DNA of 64,000 nucleotides from Bin5 sp034422415. Its GTDB lineage: Bacteria > Chloroflexota > Anaerolineae > Caldilineales > Caldilineaceae. Location of the stretch: positions 620,001-684,000 of the forward strand of contig OZ241871.1 in assembly GCA_965202955.1 (NCBI GenBank). The letters are read 5' to 3'. A program made the translations under genes and the position numbers. The notes below the pieces were generated by a model that was not told the DNA's origin, did no database searches, and saw only the letters and a program-made list of their open reading frames with translations. Of this stretch, positions 9,355-19,621 are shown one piece after another; the stretch's first letter is position 1; every line of letters begins with the position of its first letter.

Positions 9355-10521
9355 TCATTCCCCTGAGTCTGCCACCTCTATGTCAATCCACGCCCCCACT
9401 TCAAAACTCTCCAGAATCGCCTCACACAGAACGATCTCCTTGTGCCCGTCGGCGAAGGTGGGGAAGGGTTCGGGGGCGCTGAAATCACCCGCCGCGATAT
9501 AGTCGTAGAAGGACTTGAACGAGTGCTTGAAGGAGTCGTCGTAGCCCTCGTTGTGCCCGCCGGGATAGCCGATGTGGGCGCGCGCGTCGTCGGAGACAAG
9601 GCCCGGGTCGCGCAGAAGATGCCGGTTGGCCTCGTTGCGATGACCGATCCAAAGCTCGTTGGGTTGCTCGCTGTTCCAGGCGACGGTCGCCTCGCTGCCG
9701 GCGATCTCGTAGCGCAGGCAGTTCTTGCGCCCCGCAGTGATTTGCGACACCCAGAGCGAGCCGTGCGCGTTGTCACCGAATCGCAAAAGCGCGGCGCCGC
9801 TGTCTTCGGTCTCGATCGCAATCGACTCGGTCGCCTCAATCTCCTCCACCTTTGCCGAAAAGGTCTCGACCTCGCCAACCGGGCGCTGGCGCGTCGGGTA
9901 GACCGTCTTCAGGTCGGCCTGCACCGCGCTCACCGACAGGCCGGTTACGAACTGCACCAGGTCCAGCCAGTGGGTGCCGATGTCGGCGACCGCGCGCAGC
10001 TTGCCGCCCTCCTCGCTCAGCACGCGCCAGTTGTAATCGGTCGGATAGAGCAGCCAGTCCTGCACATAGCTGCCGTAGATCGAGTGGACCCGGCCCAAGG
10101 CGCCGCTGCGGATCATCGCCCGCACCTCCCAGTTGAGCGGATAGAAGCGCATGTTATAGTTGACGCCCGCCGCCGCCCCGCTCTCACGCGCCAGGTCGCA
10201 CAGCGCGCCCGACTCCGCCGACGTCATCGCCAGCGGCTTCTCGCAGTGGACATGCTTGCCCGCCCTGAGCGCCGCGCTCGCCTGATCGTAATGGTGGCGA
10301 TTGGGCGATGTGATATGCACCGCCTCGATCTCCCCGTCGGCCAGCAACTCGGAATAGTCGTTGTACGCCCTGGGAATGCCCAGCTCTTGCGCGGCGCGGC
10401 GCGATTTCTCGGCCGACGAGCCAAGGATGCCCGCCACGTTCATGCCCAGCCGCCGCAGCCCCTCCGTGTGCGCCGGCCCCATGAATCCTGTGCCCACAAT
10501 GGCTACGTTGAATACGCGCAT
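9355..10521 (-). CDS. Gfo/Idh/MocA-family NAD(P)-dependent oxidoreductase
   Basis: A 388-residue protein with an N-terminal Rossmann fold (dinucleotide loop G10-T-G-F-M-G15) and the family's E94-K95-P96 motif, whose lysine is catalytic. The C-terminal half has the GGKLRAVADIGTHWLDL segment typical of this family, carrying the conserved Asp/His pair of the active site. Family members oxidise or epimerise sugars, inositols and sugar acids. ATG at 10521 is preceded by a purine-rich GAGTGAGGTGATGAG. It is followed after a non-coding gap by the Ter/BREX-like island and then by an isomerase on the same strand; dehydrogenase plus isomerase is a common sugar-catabolic pairing, so the island may have split them. 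A repeat array lies 240-300 bp upstream. Confidence 0.9.
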   Translation of the reverse strand: MRVFNVAIVGTGFMGPAHTEGLRRLGMNVAGILGSSAEKSRRAAQELGIPRAYNDYSELLADGEIEAVHITSPNRHHYDQASAALRAGKHVHCEKPLAMTSAESGALCDLARESGAAAGVNYNMRFYPLNWEVRAMIRSGALGRVHSIYGSYVQDWLLYPTDYNWRVLSEEGGKLRAVADIGTHWLDLVQFVTGLSVSAVQADLKTVYPTRQRPVGEVETFSAKVEEIEATESIAIETEDSGAALLRFGDNAHGSLWVSQITAGRKNCLRYEIAGSEATVAWNSEQPNELWIGHRNEANRHLLRDPGLVSDDARAHIGYPGGHNEGYDDSFKHSFKSFYDYIAAGDFSAPEPFPTFADGHKEIVLCEAILESFEVGAWIDIEVADSGE

Positions 10522-10764
10522 CTCATCACCTCACTCTCACTTTCTGTTTCTTCTGTAGGACTCTTACCTCGCACCAGAAGTCAACTCAAAACTAGAGATC
10601 GTTGACATTTGCAAGGTGTGTCGAGAAGGCAAGATCGCCCGGCTGCGTGCGGTGCAAAGGCGGGGTTCCAAAGCGGCTGAAAAGAGTCAGTTTCGGTGCT
10701 GTTACACCAATGTCCGGGCCGGGCGCGCGGTGAACAGATAGCGTGTCCAGGCACGGGAACAGGT

Positions 10765-10821
10765 AAACGCTCGTACGAGCGTTTTACGAGAGATCTACGA
10801 GAGTTTACGAGCGTTTGCGAG
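10765..10821. promoter_or_regulatory. 20-bp palindrome followed by helically phased ACGAG boxes
   Basis: AAACGCTCGT|ACGAGCGTTT (10765-10784) is a perfect 20-bp palindrome. Its right arm leads into four direct copies of TTTACGAG or a one-base variant at 10783, 10794, 10804 and 10814, that is every 10-11 bp, one DNA turn. Such phasing puts every box on the same DNA face, as expected for cooperative regulator binding. It lies upstream of the minus-strand dehydrogenase (start 10521) in a 624-bp non-coding stretch (10522-11145). A sister array is at 27174-27216. Confidence 0.6.
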
Positions 10822-10854
10822 AAAAAATTTTTGGAAACAGAACAGCATCCGTTC

Positions 10855-10876
10855 ACAATAATATGATAGTTATTGT
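10855..10876. promoter_or_regulatory. AT-rich inverted repeat ACAATAA-N8-TTATTGT
   Basis: Exact 7-bp arms at 10855-10861 and 10870-10876, 33 bp from the phased ACGAG boxes. Operator-like in size and symmetry and strikingly AT-rich for this region. No coding sequence is convincing in the remainder of 10522-11145. Confidence 0.4.
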
Positions 10877-11145
10877 ACAACCTGGAGTTCATGCGCGTCC
10901 GATTTGAAACCAAGCGTTTTGGCACGGGATGCTGCCTGGCAGCGGAGGCGTCTCACTCGTTCCATTGATATGCGCAAGTTCGTGAACTCATTTGGGATCT
11001 ACATTAGGAGCGATAGCAGCGGCATGCCCCTGGCGCACGGCCAGATACCGTCCGGTCCCCCACTTCCGCGCCTTTCGTTGCGCGGAGCTTGCCTGCCCCA
11101 TGGAAATGTCAACGACGCCTAGAAACTGAAAACGCAAAACTGCCC

Positions 11146-12152
<1,007 letters not shown>

Positions 12153-12156
<4 letters not shown>

Positions 12157-13157
12157 GCCGACCGCTCCCGCAGCAGCGTGACCAGCCCGCCGACCATCAT
12201 CACGCCGGCGATCAGAAGCCCCTGTATGATCTGGGCGTTGTTCGGATCGATGCCCATTGCGCTCAGGATCGGATTGAGCATGATCAGGATCACCCCGGCC
12301 GCGACCGCGCCGAGCACCAGGCCGGTGCCGCCGACAAGCGCAACGCCGCCGAGGACGACCGCTGCCACGCTGTTCAGGGTTGCGTTCGCGCCGACGCTGA
12401 AGCGGGGATCACCGGTGCCGGTGAGCGCCACCGTCGCCAGCCCGGCCAGTGCGGCCAGCGCGCCGCCGATGGCGTAGGAGGCGATCTTGGCGCGGCGCAC
12501 GTCGAGGCCGGCCAGGCGGGCGGCTACGTCATCACTACCGATTGCGTAAATTGCAAGGCCGATGCGCGTCCGCCGCGACAGGAGAAAGACAACCAGCGCC
12601 GGGACCGCCATCATCAGGATCGGCATGACATAGGTGCCGCCGATGCCCGACTGCGCGCCGGTGAAGAGCCAGCGAAACTCAGGTGCGGTGCCTCCGCCCG
12701 GCGACGGCAGGACCCAGAGGGCAATGCCCGACCAGATATAGCCGGTCGCCAGCGTGACCACGATGTCCGGCACGCCTGAGACAGTGATCACATAGCCGAC
12801 CAGCCCATTGAGAACGGCGAGGCCGGCGATCAGAGCAAGCGCGATGAAGAGCACCATGCCGAACGGCTGGTCATCCATGAAACGGGCGGCCAGCGCGTTG
12901 CCCAGCAGCAGCAGCCCCCCCAGTGAGAGATCGATCCCGCCGGCGATGACGATGATCGCCTGTCCTATCGCAAGGTAGACCAGGGGCAGGCTGTTCTTGC
13001 TGATCGAGGTGATCTGAAACTGGCCGAAAACGGGAATCAGCGTCGCGTACCAGACGAGCAGCGCGCTCAGCAGCAGCCAGACGCCCAATGTCCAGCTGTG
13101 GCGCGCCAACCCGCGGTTCCACACGGCCGCGCCCGCCGACCGGACCGCCGAAATCAT
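12153..13157 (-). CDS. Ribose-type sugar ABC transporter permease (first)
   Basis: A 334-residue BPD_transp_2 permease with the AGGIDLSLGG hallmark, repeated hydrophobic helices and a Gly/Ala-rich C-terminal third (VLGGVALVGGTG). It begins in the stop of the ATPase gene (ATGA at 13154-13157) and overlaps the next permease in the same way, so this is a compact CUT2 operon. Its sequence is clearly distinct from the second permease, consistent with an obligate heterodimer. Confidence 0.9.
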
Positions 13158-14692
13158 ACGGCAGCCTCCAATCCATGCGCGGCGGTCAACAGCGTGGACT
13201 CGGTGGCGTGGGCCGCGTCCTGCTCGTCGACGATCCTCCCATCGTGCATGACAAGGACGCGGTCACAGACCAGCGGAATCTCGGCAAGTTCGCTGGTGTA
13301 GAGCAGGATGGCGGCGCCGTTGCCCGCCAGTTCGCGCAGCAGCGCGTAGATCTCCCGCTTGGTCTGAACATCGATTCCCCGCGTCGGGTCGAAACAGAGT
13401 AACGTGCGGAAGCCGGCAACCAGCCAGCGGCCTATCGCAACCTTTTGCTGGTTGCCGCCGGAGAGCCGGCGTACCTGCGATGCCGCCCTCGTATCGATCG
13501 AAAGCCGGTCGATCGCGTTCAACACCCGTTTACGTTCATCCCGGGGAATGCGCAGCCATTGACGAATGCGGTTGAAGAGAGGAACGACCAGGTTCTGGCG
13601 CACGGGAAGATTCGGCAGCAACGACAGCAGCCTGTCACCTGGAATGAGGACAACACCGTCCCTGACGGCATCGTAGGGTCCGCCCCAGCCCTTTTGCGCG
13701 CCGCCGACCTGAATTTCACCCGCCGTCGGCCGCCGGTCACCCGACAAAAGGCTGAACAGGCGCTCCTGCCCCTGGCCCTCCAACGCCACAAGGCCGAGGA
13801 TTTCGCCGCGCCGCAGTTCAAGCGAGATGTCGCGCACAGCCTCGCCGGAACTCAAACCTTGGACTGCGAATGCGACCTCTTCCGACATGGAGCGAATTCC
13901 GGAATCAGAGGTTGCGCTCTCCCTCTCCTCTTCATTCTCATCGCGAAGTTCCATACCGAGCATCGCCTCGACCAGCTCATGTTCACCCACATCCTGCATC
14001 GTGCCTGTCGACGAACCGTTGGACGCGCCCGCTCCCTTGCCCGGCTCGAATAGCGCCACATTGCGCCCGTCACGCAGTATAGTCGCACGATCACAGATCT
14101 GCCGCACCTCGGCCAGGCGGTGGGTGATCAGCACGCCGGCGCGGCCCAGCTCTTTCCAGTGCGCCAGCAGAGAGAATACGCGATCGGCCTGGTCGGCGGT
14201 GAGCGCGGCCGTGATTTCGTCGAGAAGCAACACCTGTGGATCGCGGGCCAGGGCGCGCGCCAGATCGACGACGCGCAGCGTCTCGAGCGGCAGTGCGCGC
14301 ACCAGCGCGTCCAGATCGAGCCCGCCCAGATCGAACCATCCGAGCCAGCGGACAAAGGCCGGCTCGTCGATCTCGCTCAGTTGCAGGTTCTGCTTAACAG
14401 TGAGGTCGGGTATCAGCGCCGGGTCCTGGAAGACTGTCGCGATGCCGACTGCCATCGCATCCACCGGCGCATCGAACTGCATGGGCGTTCCATCGACATA
14501 GACCTCACCGGCGTCAGCGAGGTGGACGCCGGCCAGGATCTTTACCAGCGTGCTCTTGCCGGCTCCGTTCGCGCCCAAAAGAGCATGGATCTCGCCGCGA
14601 CGCACGGCAAAGTCTGCCGCCTCCAGCGCCACGACGGATCCATACGATTTCGCGATATTGACGGTTTCCAGCAGAGGACGAGACACGGTCAT
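13154..14692 (-). CDS. Ribose-type sugar ABC transporter ATP-binding protein (two NBDs)
   Basis: A 512-residue protein with two fused nucleotide-binding domains, as in RbsA/XylG/AraG. NBD1 has an intact Walker A (GANGAGKST, 40-48) and Walker B (LLLDEITAAL), but where the LSGGQ signature should be it reads LPLETLRVVDLARAL. NBD2 has the degenerate P-loop usual in this family (ALEGQGQERLF) yet keeps the signature LSGGNQQKV and a Walker B-like LLCFDPTRGID. Because each site pairs Walker A of one NBD with the signature of the other, the protein should have one competent and one dead ATP site. It powers import with the two downstream permeases. An acidic linker (about residues 245-265, rich in E, S and N) joins the domains. 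Confidence 0.9.
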   Translation of the reverse strand: MTVSRPLLETVNIAKSYGSVVALEAADFAVRRGEIHALLGANGAGKSTLVKILAGVHLADAGEVYVDGTPMQFDAPVDAMAVGIATVFQDPALIPDLTVKQNLQLSEIDEPAFVRWLGWFDLGGLDLDALVRALPLETLRVVDLARALARDPQVLLLDEITAALTADQADRVFSLLAHWKELGRAGVLITHRLAEVRQICDRATILRDGRNVALFEPGKGAGASNGSSTGTMQDVGEHELVEAMLGMELRDENEEERESATSDSGIRSMSEEVAFAVQGLSSGEAVRDISLELRRGEILGLVALEGQGQERLFSLLSGDRRPTAGEIQVGGAQKGWGGPYDAVRDGVVLIPGDRLLSLLPNLPVRQNLVVPLFNRIRQWLRIPRDERKRVLNAIDRLSIDTRAASQVRRLSGGNQQKVAIGRWLVAGFRTLLCFDPTRGIDVQTKREIYALLRELAGNGAAILLYTSELAEIPLVCDRVLVMHDGRIVDEQDAAHATESTLLTAAHGLEAAV

Positions 14693-14734
14693 AGGCAGAC
14701 CGGAGTGCGTCCCGCCCCTGGCAGGGAAAACAGC

Positions 14735-15814
14735 CTATTCACCCGGCGCAGTGCACGCGGAGACGTCGGCGCTGCCGTTGTAATGCGTGTACGGCTCGAT
14801 ATCGACATAGGTGCTCCAGCCTACTTGCTCGTCGGGCGCGTAAATCGCGGTCAGCCCGTCGATATCTGCGGTGGTAAACACCTTCGGCGTGAGAATCGTC
14901 TCATGCGGCGGGTTATTGCCGGTCAGCGCTTCCAGCGCAATCGACATGCCGACAGCGCCGATTGCGGGCGGGTTCGTCACCGCCGCGCCGATCAGGCCCT
15001 CACCCGCCAGGTTGATCAGCTGCTCGACAAAGCCGTTGTTGTCGGCGCCGACGATCGGAACGTAGTCAACATCGGCGACCTGGAACTGCTCCACAACCGG
15101 GTAGTCGATGCCGGAAGTCCAGATACCGTCGATCTCCTGTGTGGTGATCAGGTCGAGCGCCTGCTGCGCGCCCGTCGAAGGATCCCAGCCGGTGAAGGTC
15201 GAGGCTATGACCTCAATGTCCGGATAGTTCTCCAGCGCAGCCATGAAGCCGTTGTGACGGTCGGTGTCCGCGGGTACGCCGTCGATGCCGCGCATCTCCA
15301 CGACCTTGCCCGAGCCGCCCAGCTGCTCGAACAGCCACTCGGCGCCGAGCTGCGCGTACGCGGTCTGGTCATTGGTGGCGACGTAGGCGCCTTCGGCCGT
15401 AACCGCCTGGTCGACGGCGACGACGACGATACCCTGCGCTATCGCCGATTCGATCACCGCGTTCAGGCCCTCACGGTCGGTCGGGTTGAGGATGATCGCG
15501 TCAACACCCTGTGAGATCAGCCCCTCCAGGTCGGCGATCTGTTCGGTCGGGCCGCCGTTGCGGTTGACAACGATGACGCTGTCGACAAGCCCGCTCGCCG
15601 TCGCCTCGGCCTTGATCGCACAGATCATCTGCTCGCGCCAGCCGTTGCCGACGAGCGTGTTGCTCACGCCCACGACGTAGCCGCCCTCCTTCTCCATGCC
15701 GTCATCGGCTGCCATGCCGCCGTCTGACGGCGCCACGGCCACACACGCGCTCAGCGCCAGCGCCACCGTCAGCAGCAGCGCAACAAATGTGAAACGTTTC
15801 GATTGGCTCTTCAT
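14735..15814 (-). CDS. Ribose-type sugar ABC transporter substrate-binding lipoprotein
   Basis: A 359-residue periplasmic-binding-protein type 1 receptor. The ATG at 15814 is preceded by AGAAGGAGA and starts a Sec lipoprotein signal (FVALLLTVALALSAC, lipid-modified Cys); an upstream in-frame ATG would overlap the preceding permease gene. The mature part has the family pattern GVSNTLVGNGWREQM, QIADLEGLISQGVDAIILNP and VVAVDQAV. It delivers ligand to the CUT2 permeases encoded downstream and is the first gene of that operon. Codons 5-8 contain the palindrome GAAACGTTTC. Unlike the other binding proteins in this window it uses a Sec, not a Tat, signal. Confidence 0.92.
   Translation of the reverse strand: MKSQSKRFTFVALLLTVALALSACVAVAPSDGGMAADDGMEKEGGYVVGVSNTLVGNGWREQMICAIKAEATASGLVDSVIVVNRNGGPTEQIADLEGLISQGVDAIILNPTDREGLNAVIESAIAQGIVVVAVDQAVTAEGAYVATNDQTAYAQLGAEWLFEQLGGSGKVVEMRGIDGVPADTDRHNGFMAALENYPDIEVIASTFTGWDPSTGAQQALDLITTQEIDGIWTSGIDYPVVEQFQVADVDYVPIVGADNNGFVEQLINLAGEGLIGAAVTNPPAIGAVGMSIALEALTGNNPPHETILTPKVFTTADIDGLTAIYAPDEQVGWSTYVDIEPYTHYNGSADVSACTAPGE
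15790..15800. promoter_or_regulatory. TGAAACGTTTC, LacI-type half-site palindrome
   Basis: GAAACGTTTC (15791-15800) is a perfect 10-bp palindrome of the LacI/GalR operator type, inside the first codons of the binding-protein gene. The same TGAAACGTTT occurs at 19547-19556 before the peptide-type operon. It may be chance, because the sequence also encodes Lys-Arg-Phe. Confidence 0.25.
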
Positions 15815-15851
15815 CTTTCTCTCCTTCTGAATGCTCTGCCGAGCAATCAAT

Positions 15852-16751
15852 CTAATCCCGCTCCCTCGGATCGAGTGCATCGCGCAGCCCGTCGCCCAAA
15901 ACGTTGAACGCCAGCACAGTGATGACGATCATCAGGCCGGGAAAAAACGAAATATGGGGAAAGCGCAAGATCGAGTCCCGCCCGTCGGCCAGTGTGCGCC
16001 CCCACGACGGCTCCGGCGGACGGATGCCAAGGCCGAGAAACGAGAGCGCCGACTCCAGAATTATGATGCCCCCAATGCCCAGCGTTGCCAAAACGATTAC
16101 CGGCCCCATCACGTTGGGCAGCAGATGCCGCCAGATGATGCGCCAGTCGCGCACGCCGACCGACCGCGCCGCGGTGACAAAGTCGGTCGCCTTCAACGAC
16201 ATCACATCGGCCCGCACCACGCGGGCAAAACGCGCCCAACCGGTCACCCCGATAACGAGAATCGTCGTGGTGAGGCTCGGCCCCAGCACCGCGGCCAGCA
16301 CAACCAGCAGCGCGATAATCGGAAAGGCCATCAAGGTGTCGATCACTCTTGAAATCAGCATATCCGCCCAGCTGCCGAAAAAGCCGGCCACGGCGCCAAC
16401 CACCACGCCGATCGAAACCGCGATGCCGGTCGCGATCAGCCCCACCATCAGCGCAACACGCGTGCCGAAAATCACCCGGCTGAGCAGGTCCCGCCCCAGA
16501 TGATCGAAGCCGAATGGATGGGCCGCAGTCGGACTTCCCCCGCGCATCCCTCTGAAAACATCTTCAATCGGATCGTGCGGGGAAAACAGGGGCGCGAAGA
16601 CCGCCAACAGCACCAGCAGCAGGATTACAGTCAGCCCGCCGACGGCGACCCGGTTGGCGCGAAAGCGTCGCCACGCCTGACTCCACTCGGAGCGGCTGGC
16701 CGTCTCAGCGATAAGCGGGGCGTTTGCCTCGGCAGTTGTTGAGGGCGTCAT
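15852..16751 (-). CDS. DppC/OppC-type ABC transporter permease
   Basis: A 299-residue BPD_transp_1 permease of the peptide/nickel family. It has the extended N-terminus before the first helix (ASRSEWSQAWRRFRANRV), the FGFDHLGRDLLSRVIFGTRV segment typical of DppC, about six membrane helices and the EAA-loop-like region AARSVGVRDWRIIWRHLLPN. It pairs with the DppB-type permease 23 bp upstream and the binding protein before it. No clear ribosome site precedes the ATG. The cognate DppD/DppF ATPases are absent from this locus; the next gene is a different transporter's binding protein. Confidence 0.92.
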   Translation of the reverse strand: MTPSTTAEANAPLIAETASRSEWSQAWRRFRANRVAVGGLTVILLLVLLAVFAPLFSPHDPIEDVFRGMRGGSPTAAHPFGFDHLGRDLLSRVIFGTRVALMVGLIATGIAVSIGVVVGAVAGFFGSWADMLISRVIDTLMAFPIIALLVVLAAVLGPSLTTTILVIGVTGWARFARVVRADVMSLKATDFVTAARSVGVRDWRIIWRHLLPNVMGPVIVLATLGIGGIIILESALSFLGLGIRPPEPSWGRTLADGRDSILRFPHISFFPGLMIVITVLAFNVLGDGLRDALDPRERD

Positions 16752-16774
16752 CTGTGGTATCGCGTCAGCTCGAA

Positions 16775-17737
16775 CTACCCGATACGAATGCGTGGATCAA
16801 TGATCGCGTAGGTCAGGTCGGTCAGCAGGTTTACCGCCACCACCAGAACGGCCAGAACGACGACCAACGACTGCACAACCTGGTAGTCCAGGCGGAAGAC
16901 CGAATCGGTGAAGAGGCGGCCGATGCCCGGCAACGCAAAGACCGTCTCCACAACGATCGTACCGCTCAGAATAAACGCGATACGAAAGCCAATCACCGTC
17001 ACCACCGGCAGCAGCGCGTTTCGCACCGCGTGGCGGACCAGCACCGTCATATTGGGCAGACCCTTTGCGTAGGCTGTACGCACATAGTCCTGCCCGAGCA
17101 CCTCGAGCGTTGACGCACGCATGACACGCGTCAACACGGCCATCTGTTCCGTCGTCAGCACCAGCACCGGCAGGATGTAGCCCTGCCACGAACGCAGTCC
17201 GAATGGCGGCACGCGGCCGACCAGCGGCAGCTCGCCGAACCAGCGCGGCACGTAGAGCGCGAACAACACGATCAGCATCAGTCCCAACCAGAAGTTGGGC
17301 AGCGCCACGCCCAACGTCGAACCGACCGCAGTGCTGTAGTCAAAGGGCGAGTTGCGCCGCACCCCGGCGACGATGCCGGCCGGAATCGCCACCGCCAGCG
17401 CCAGCGCCAGCGAAATGACATTCAGCTTGGCCGTCACCGGAATCGCCTCGAAGATCATCTGCCTAACGGGAATGCCCGTCCGGATCAGAGAATCGCCGAA
17501 ATCACCGCGCAGCAGATTCCAGCCCCAGAGCAGATACTGCTCGTGATACGGCCGGTCCAACCCCCAGCGCTTGCGGATCCCTTCCATCTGCTCCTGGCTG
17601 ATGCGGATCTCACCTTCACCCAGCAGCAGGTAGGCGGGGTCGCCCGGCATCAGGCGCATGACAATGAACGTGATCAGACTGATCAGCACGATCACGACGA
17701 GGCCTTGGAGAATGCGGCGGGCAATGTAGGGAATCAT
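16775..17737 (-). CDS. DppB/OppB-type ABC transporter permease
   Basis: A 320-residue peptide/nickel-type permease starting IPYIARRILQGLVVIVLISLITF, the standard DppB opening helix (read in two parts: IPYIARRILQGL and VVIVLISLITF). It continues with FIVMRLMPGDPA, a FGDSLIRTGIPV segment, and the C-terminal ETVFALPGIGRLFTDSVFRLD signature of this family. It forms the membrane pore with the DppC-type partner downstream. The 82-bp gap to the binding-protein gene upstream contains the exact palindrome TGACCA-G-TGGTCA (17782-17794). Confidence 0.92.
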   Translation of the reverse strand: MIPYIARRILQGLVVIVLISLITFIVMRLMPGDPAYLLLGEGEIRISQEQMEGIRKRWGLDRPYHEQYLLWGWNLLRGDFGDSLIRTGIPVRQMIFEAIPVTAKLNVISLALALAVAIPAGIVAGVRRNSPFDYSTAVGSTLGVALPNFWLGLMLIVLFALYVPRWFGELPLVGRVPPFGLRSWQGYILPVLVLTTEQMAVLTRVMRASTLEVLGQDYVRTAYAKGLPNMTVLVRHAVRNALLPVVTVIGFRIAFILSGTIVVETVFALPGIGRLFTDSVFRLDYQVVQSLVVVLAVLVVAVNLLTDLTYAIIDPRIRIG

Positions 17738-17819
17738 AATGCGGCGGCCTGAGGTTCGTCGACAGTGGCCGGCAAACCCAATGACCAGTGGTCACAGGCC
17801 GCCAGCCACTGCATTGCAG

Positions 17820-19472
17820 CTACTCCTCAATCCACCATTTGTAGGCCTGCTGGTACATCGAACTGTTCTTGGGGCTTTCGGGCAGCCCCTTGATGCGGCT
17901 GTTGAAGACGTTCATCCACTCGTCGAACTGCAGGTTGAGGACCGGCTGCTCTTCGGCAAAGATCTCCTGGATCTCGTGGTAGTAGGGCTCGCGCTCCTCG
18001 TAGGAGACCACCTTGAGACCTTCTTCGATCAGCTCGTCCATGCGGGCGTTGTTGAACTGGGCGAAGTTGTTGCCGCCTGCCGAGTGCAGCGTGCTGAACG
18101 GGTCCGGCTCGACCGCGTTGCCGTAGGTCCAGTTGTAGAGCGAGGCGTCCATCGTGCCTTCGCGCATGCCCTGGAGGATGGTGGCGACCGGCGCCTCCTC
18201 CAGCAGCACGTCGATTCCGACGTCGGCAAGCATCAGCTGCGCCAGCTCGGCGATTGGACGCCGCGCCTGGTCGCCGGTGATCGTCGTGATCGTGAAGGAG
18301 AGCTTCGTACCGTCCTTCTCGCGGATGCCGTCGCTGCCAGCGGCCCATCCCGCGCCGTCCAGCAGCGCCATCGCCTCCTGCGGGTTGAAATCATACTGCT
18401 TCAACCCCGTGTGATGATAGGGGCTGGCCGGCGTCAGGTTGGAGTGGGAGACCTGCGCCGCGCCGTTCCACAGATCGTCGATAATGCGCTGGCGATCGAG
18501 CGCGTACATCATCGCCTGCCGCACCTCTTTCTCCGCCAGTTGCGGAATGCTGTTGTTGAGCGGGAAGTGCTTGATCGAGTTGGCCAGCGTGCGGAAATTG
18601 ACGAAGCCCGGCTCCGATTCCAGGTAGATGCTGTCCTCTACGAGCAAAGGCCATACGGCCGAGTCGGCCTCGCCGGTCTGGAGTGCGATCATGCGCACCG
18701 ACGGCTCCGGCACGATATCTTCGCGCAGCACATCGATATTGGGCCGGCCGCGGAAATGGTCGTCGAAGGCCTCCAGCTCGGTGAATTCGGCAGGGCGCCA
18801 CTCCTTCAATTTGTAGGGCCCGGTGCCGATCGGCGCGGTGCGGTAGGTATCTTCCCCCACCTCGGCGTGATAGGCCGACTGCAGAATCGGAACGGTTGCC
18901 CACGATGTTAGGGAGGCTGCGTTGACATCGTCCATGTTGACCTGGACAGTGTACTTGTCCGGTGCTTCGACCGAACCGATGCCGGTGAATCTCCCGACAA
19001 TCGGCGCGCCATTGTCGGGATTGCGGTAGTAATCGTAGGTATAGGCGACGTCATCCGCGGTCAGCTCGGTGCCGTCGTGGAAGAGGACACCTTCATGCAG
19101 CTTGAACGTGTAGGTGAGGCCGTCTTCGGAAACGTCGACCGACTCTGCCAGTACCAGCTCCGACTCGTTGTTCTCGTCCACCGTCACGAGAGGATTGTGG
19201 ATGTTGATGATCATGACCCAGTGGACGGTGGGGCCGATGTCTGCCGGGCTGAGTCCGGCCACTTCCTGGTGACCTACCCAGACCATTGTGCCGCCCTGTT
19301 TGGGGCCGGCCATGTCGGCTGCCGACGCCTCGGCCGGCGCCTCATCCGGTGCAGCCTCTCCGCCATCCGCGGCAGGCGAGGCGGGCGCGCAGGCAACCAG
19401 CAACGCGGCCGAGCCGGTCAGCGCAGAGTAGCGCAGGAAATCCCGTCTTGTCATCGAATGCTTCGGTCTCAT
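17820..19472 (-). CDS. Peptide/nickel-type ABC transporter substrate-binding Tat lipoprotein
   Basis: A 550-residue family 5 extracellular solute-binding protein (DppA/OppA/NikA fold). It begins with a Tat-like lipoprotein signal: SMTRRDFLRYS, a short hydrophobic stretch and the lipobox LLVAC, then a low-complexity Ala/Glu linker. The mature domain shows the family runs LVTVDENNESELVLAESVDV, TYTFKLHEGVLFHDG and IGTGPYKLKEW. ATG 19472 has AAAGGAAAG upstream. It is the first gene of the DppA-B-C operon and is preceded by a strong promoter (19622-19650). Despite the family name such proteins often bind oligosaccharides or other solutes; the ligand is unknown. Confidence 0.93.
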   Translation of the reverse strand: MRPKHSMTRRDFLRYSALTGSAALLVACAPASPAADGGEAAPDEAPAEASAADMAGPKQGGTMVWVGHQEVAGLSPADIGPTVHWVMIINIHNPLVTVDENNESELVLAESVDVSEDGLTYTFKLHEGVLFHDGTELTADDVAYTYDYYRNPDNGAPIVGRFTGIGSVEAPDKYTVQVNMDDVNAASLTSWATVPILQSAYHAEVGEDTYRTAPIGTGPYKLKEWRPAEFTELEAFDDHFRGRPNIDVLREDIVPEPSVRMIALQTGEADSAVWPLLVEDSIYLESEPGFVNFRTLANSIKHFPLNNSIPQLAEKEVRQAMMYALDRQRIIDDLWNGAAQVSHSNLTPASPYHHTGLKQYDFNPQEAMALLDGAGWAAGSDGIREKDGTKLSFTITTITGDQARRPIAELAQLMLADVGIDVLLEEAPVATILQGMREGTMDASLYNWTYGNAVEPDPFSTLHSAGGNNFAQFNNARMDELIEEGLKVVSYEEREPYYHEIQEIFAEEQPVLNLQFDEWMNVFNSRIKGLPESPKNSSMYQQAYKWWIEE

Positions 19473-19546
19473 TTGCGTCTTTCCTTTCTAGGTTGAGAAT
19501 TTGTAAAACGAAGAAGCGCAGGCGCCACGCCCCCGCAAACGACAAC

Positions 19547-19556
19547 TGAAACGTTT
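19547..19556. promoter_or_regulatory. TGAAACGTTT operator-like site
   Basis: Contains the 8-bp palindrome AAACGTTT (19549-19556), 77 bp before the binding-protein start and downstream of the predicted transcription start, where a LacI-family repressor could block elongation. Short and unproven. Confidence 0.25.
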
Positions 19557-19621
19557 GCCTTGACGCCTCACGTCAGCTCTGGCAAGGGGAACCGATTGGC
19601 TTGCCGAGTTGGGTTGGGCTG

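Noticed and set aside
9442..10605. Long open frame on the plus strand opposite the MocA dehydrogenase
   Set aside because: It mirrors a well-supported minus-strand gene, is compositionally typical of GC-rich antisense frames and has no recognisable domain. The same holds for other long antisense frames, for example 962-1687, 14120-15514, 22000-22929, 54693-57206 and 59153-60667.
10581..10925. Open frame across the phased repeat region
   Set aside because: No ribosome site or family; the sequence is dominated by palindromes and phased boxes, so a regulatory region is more likely.
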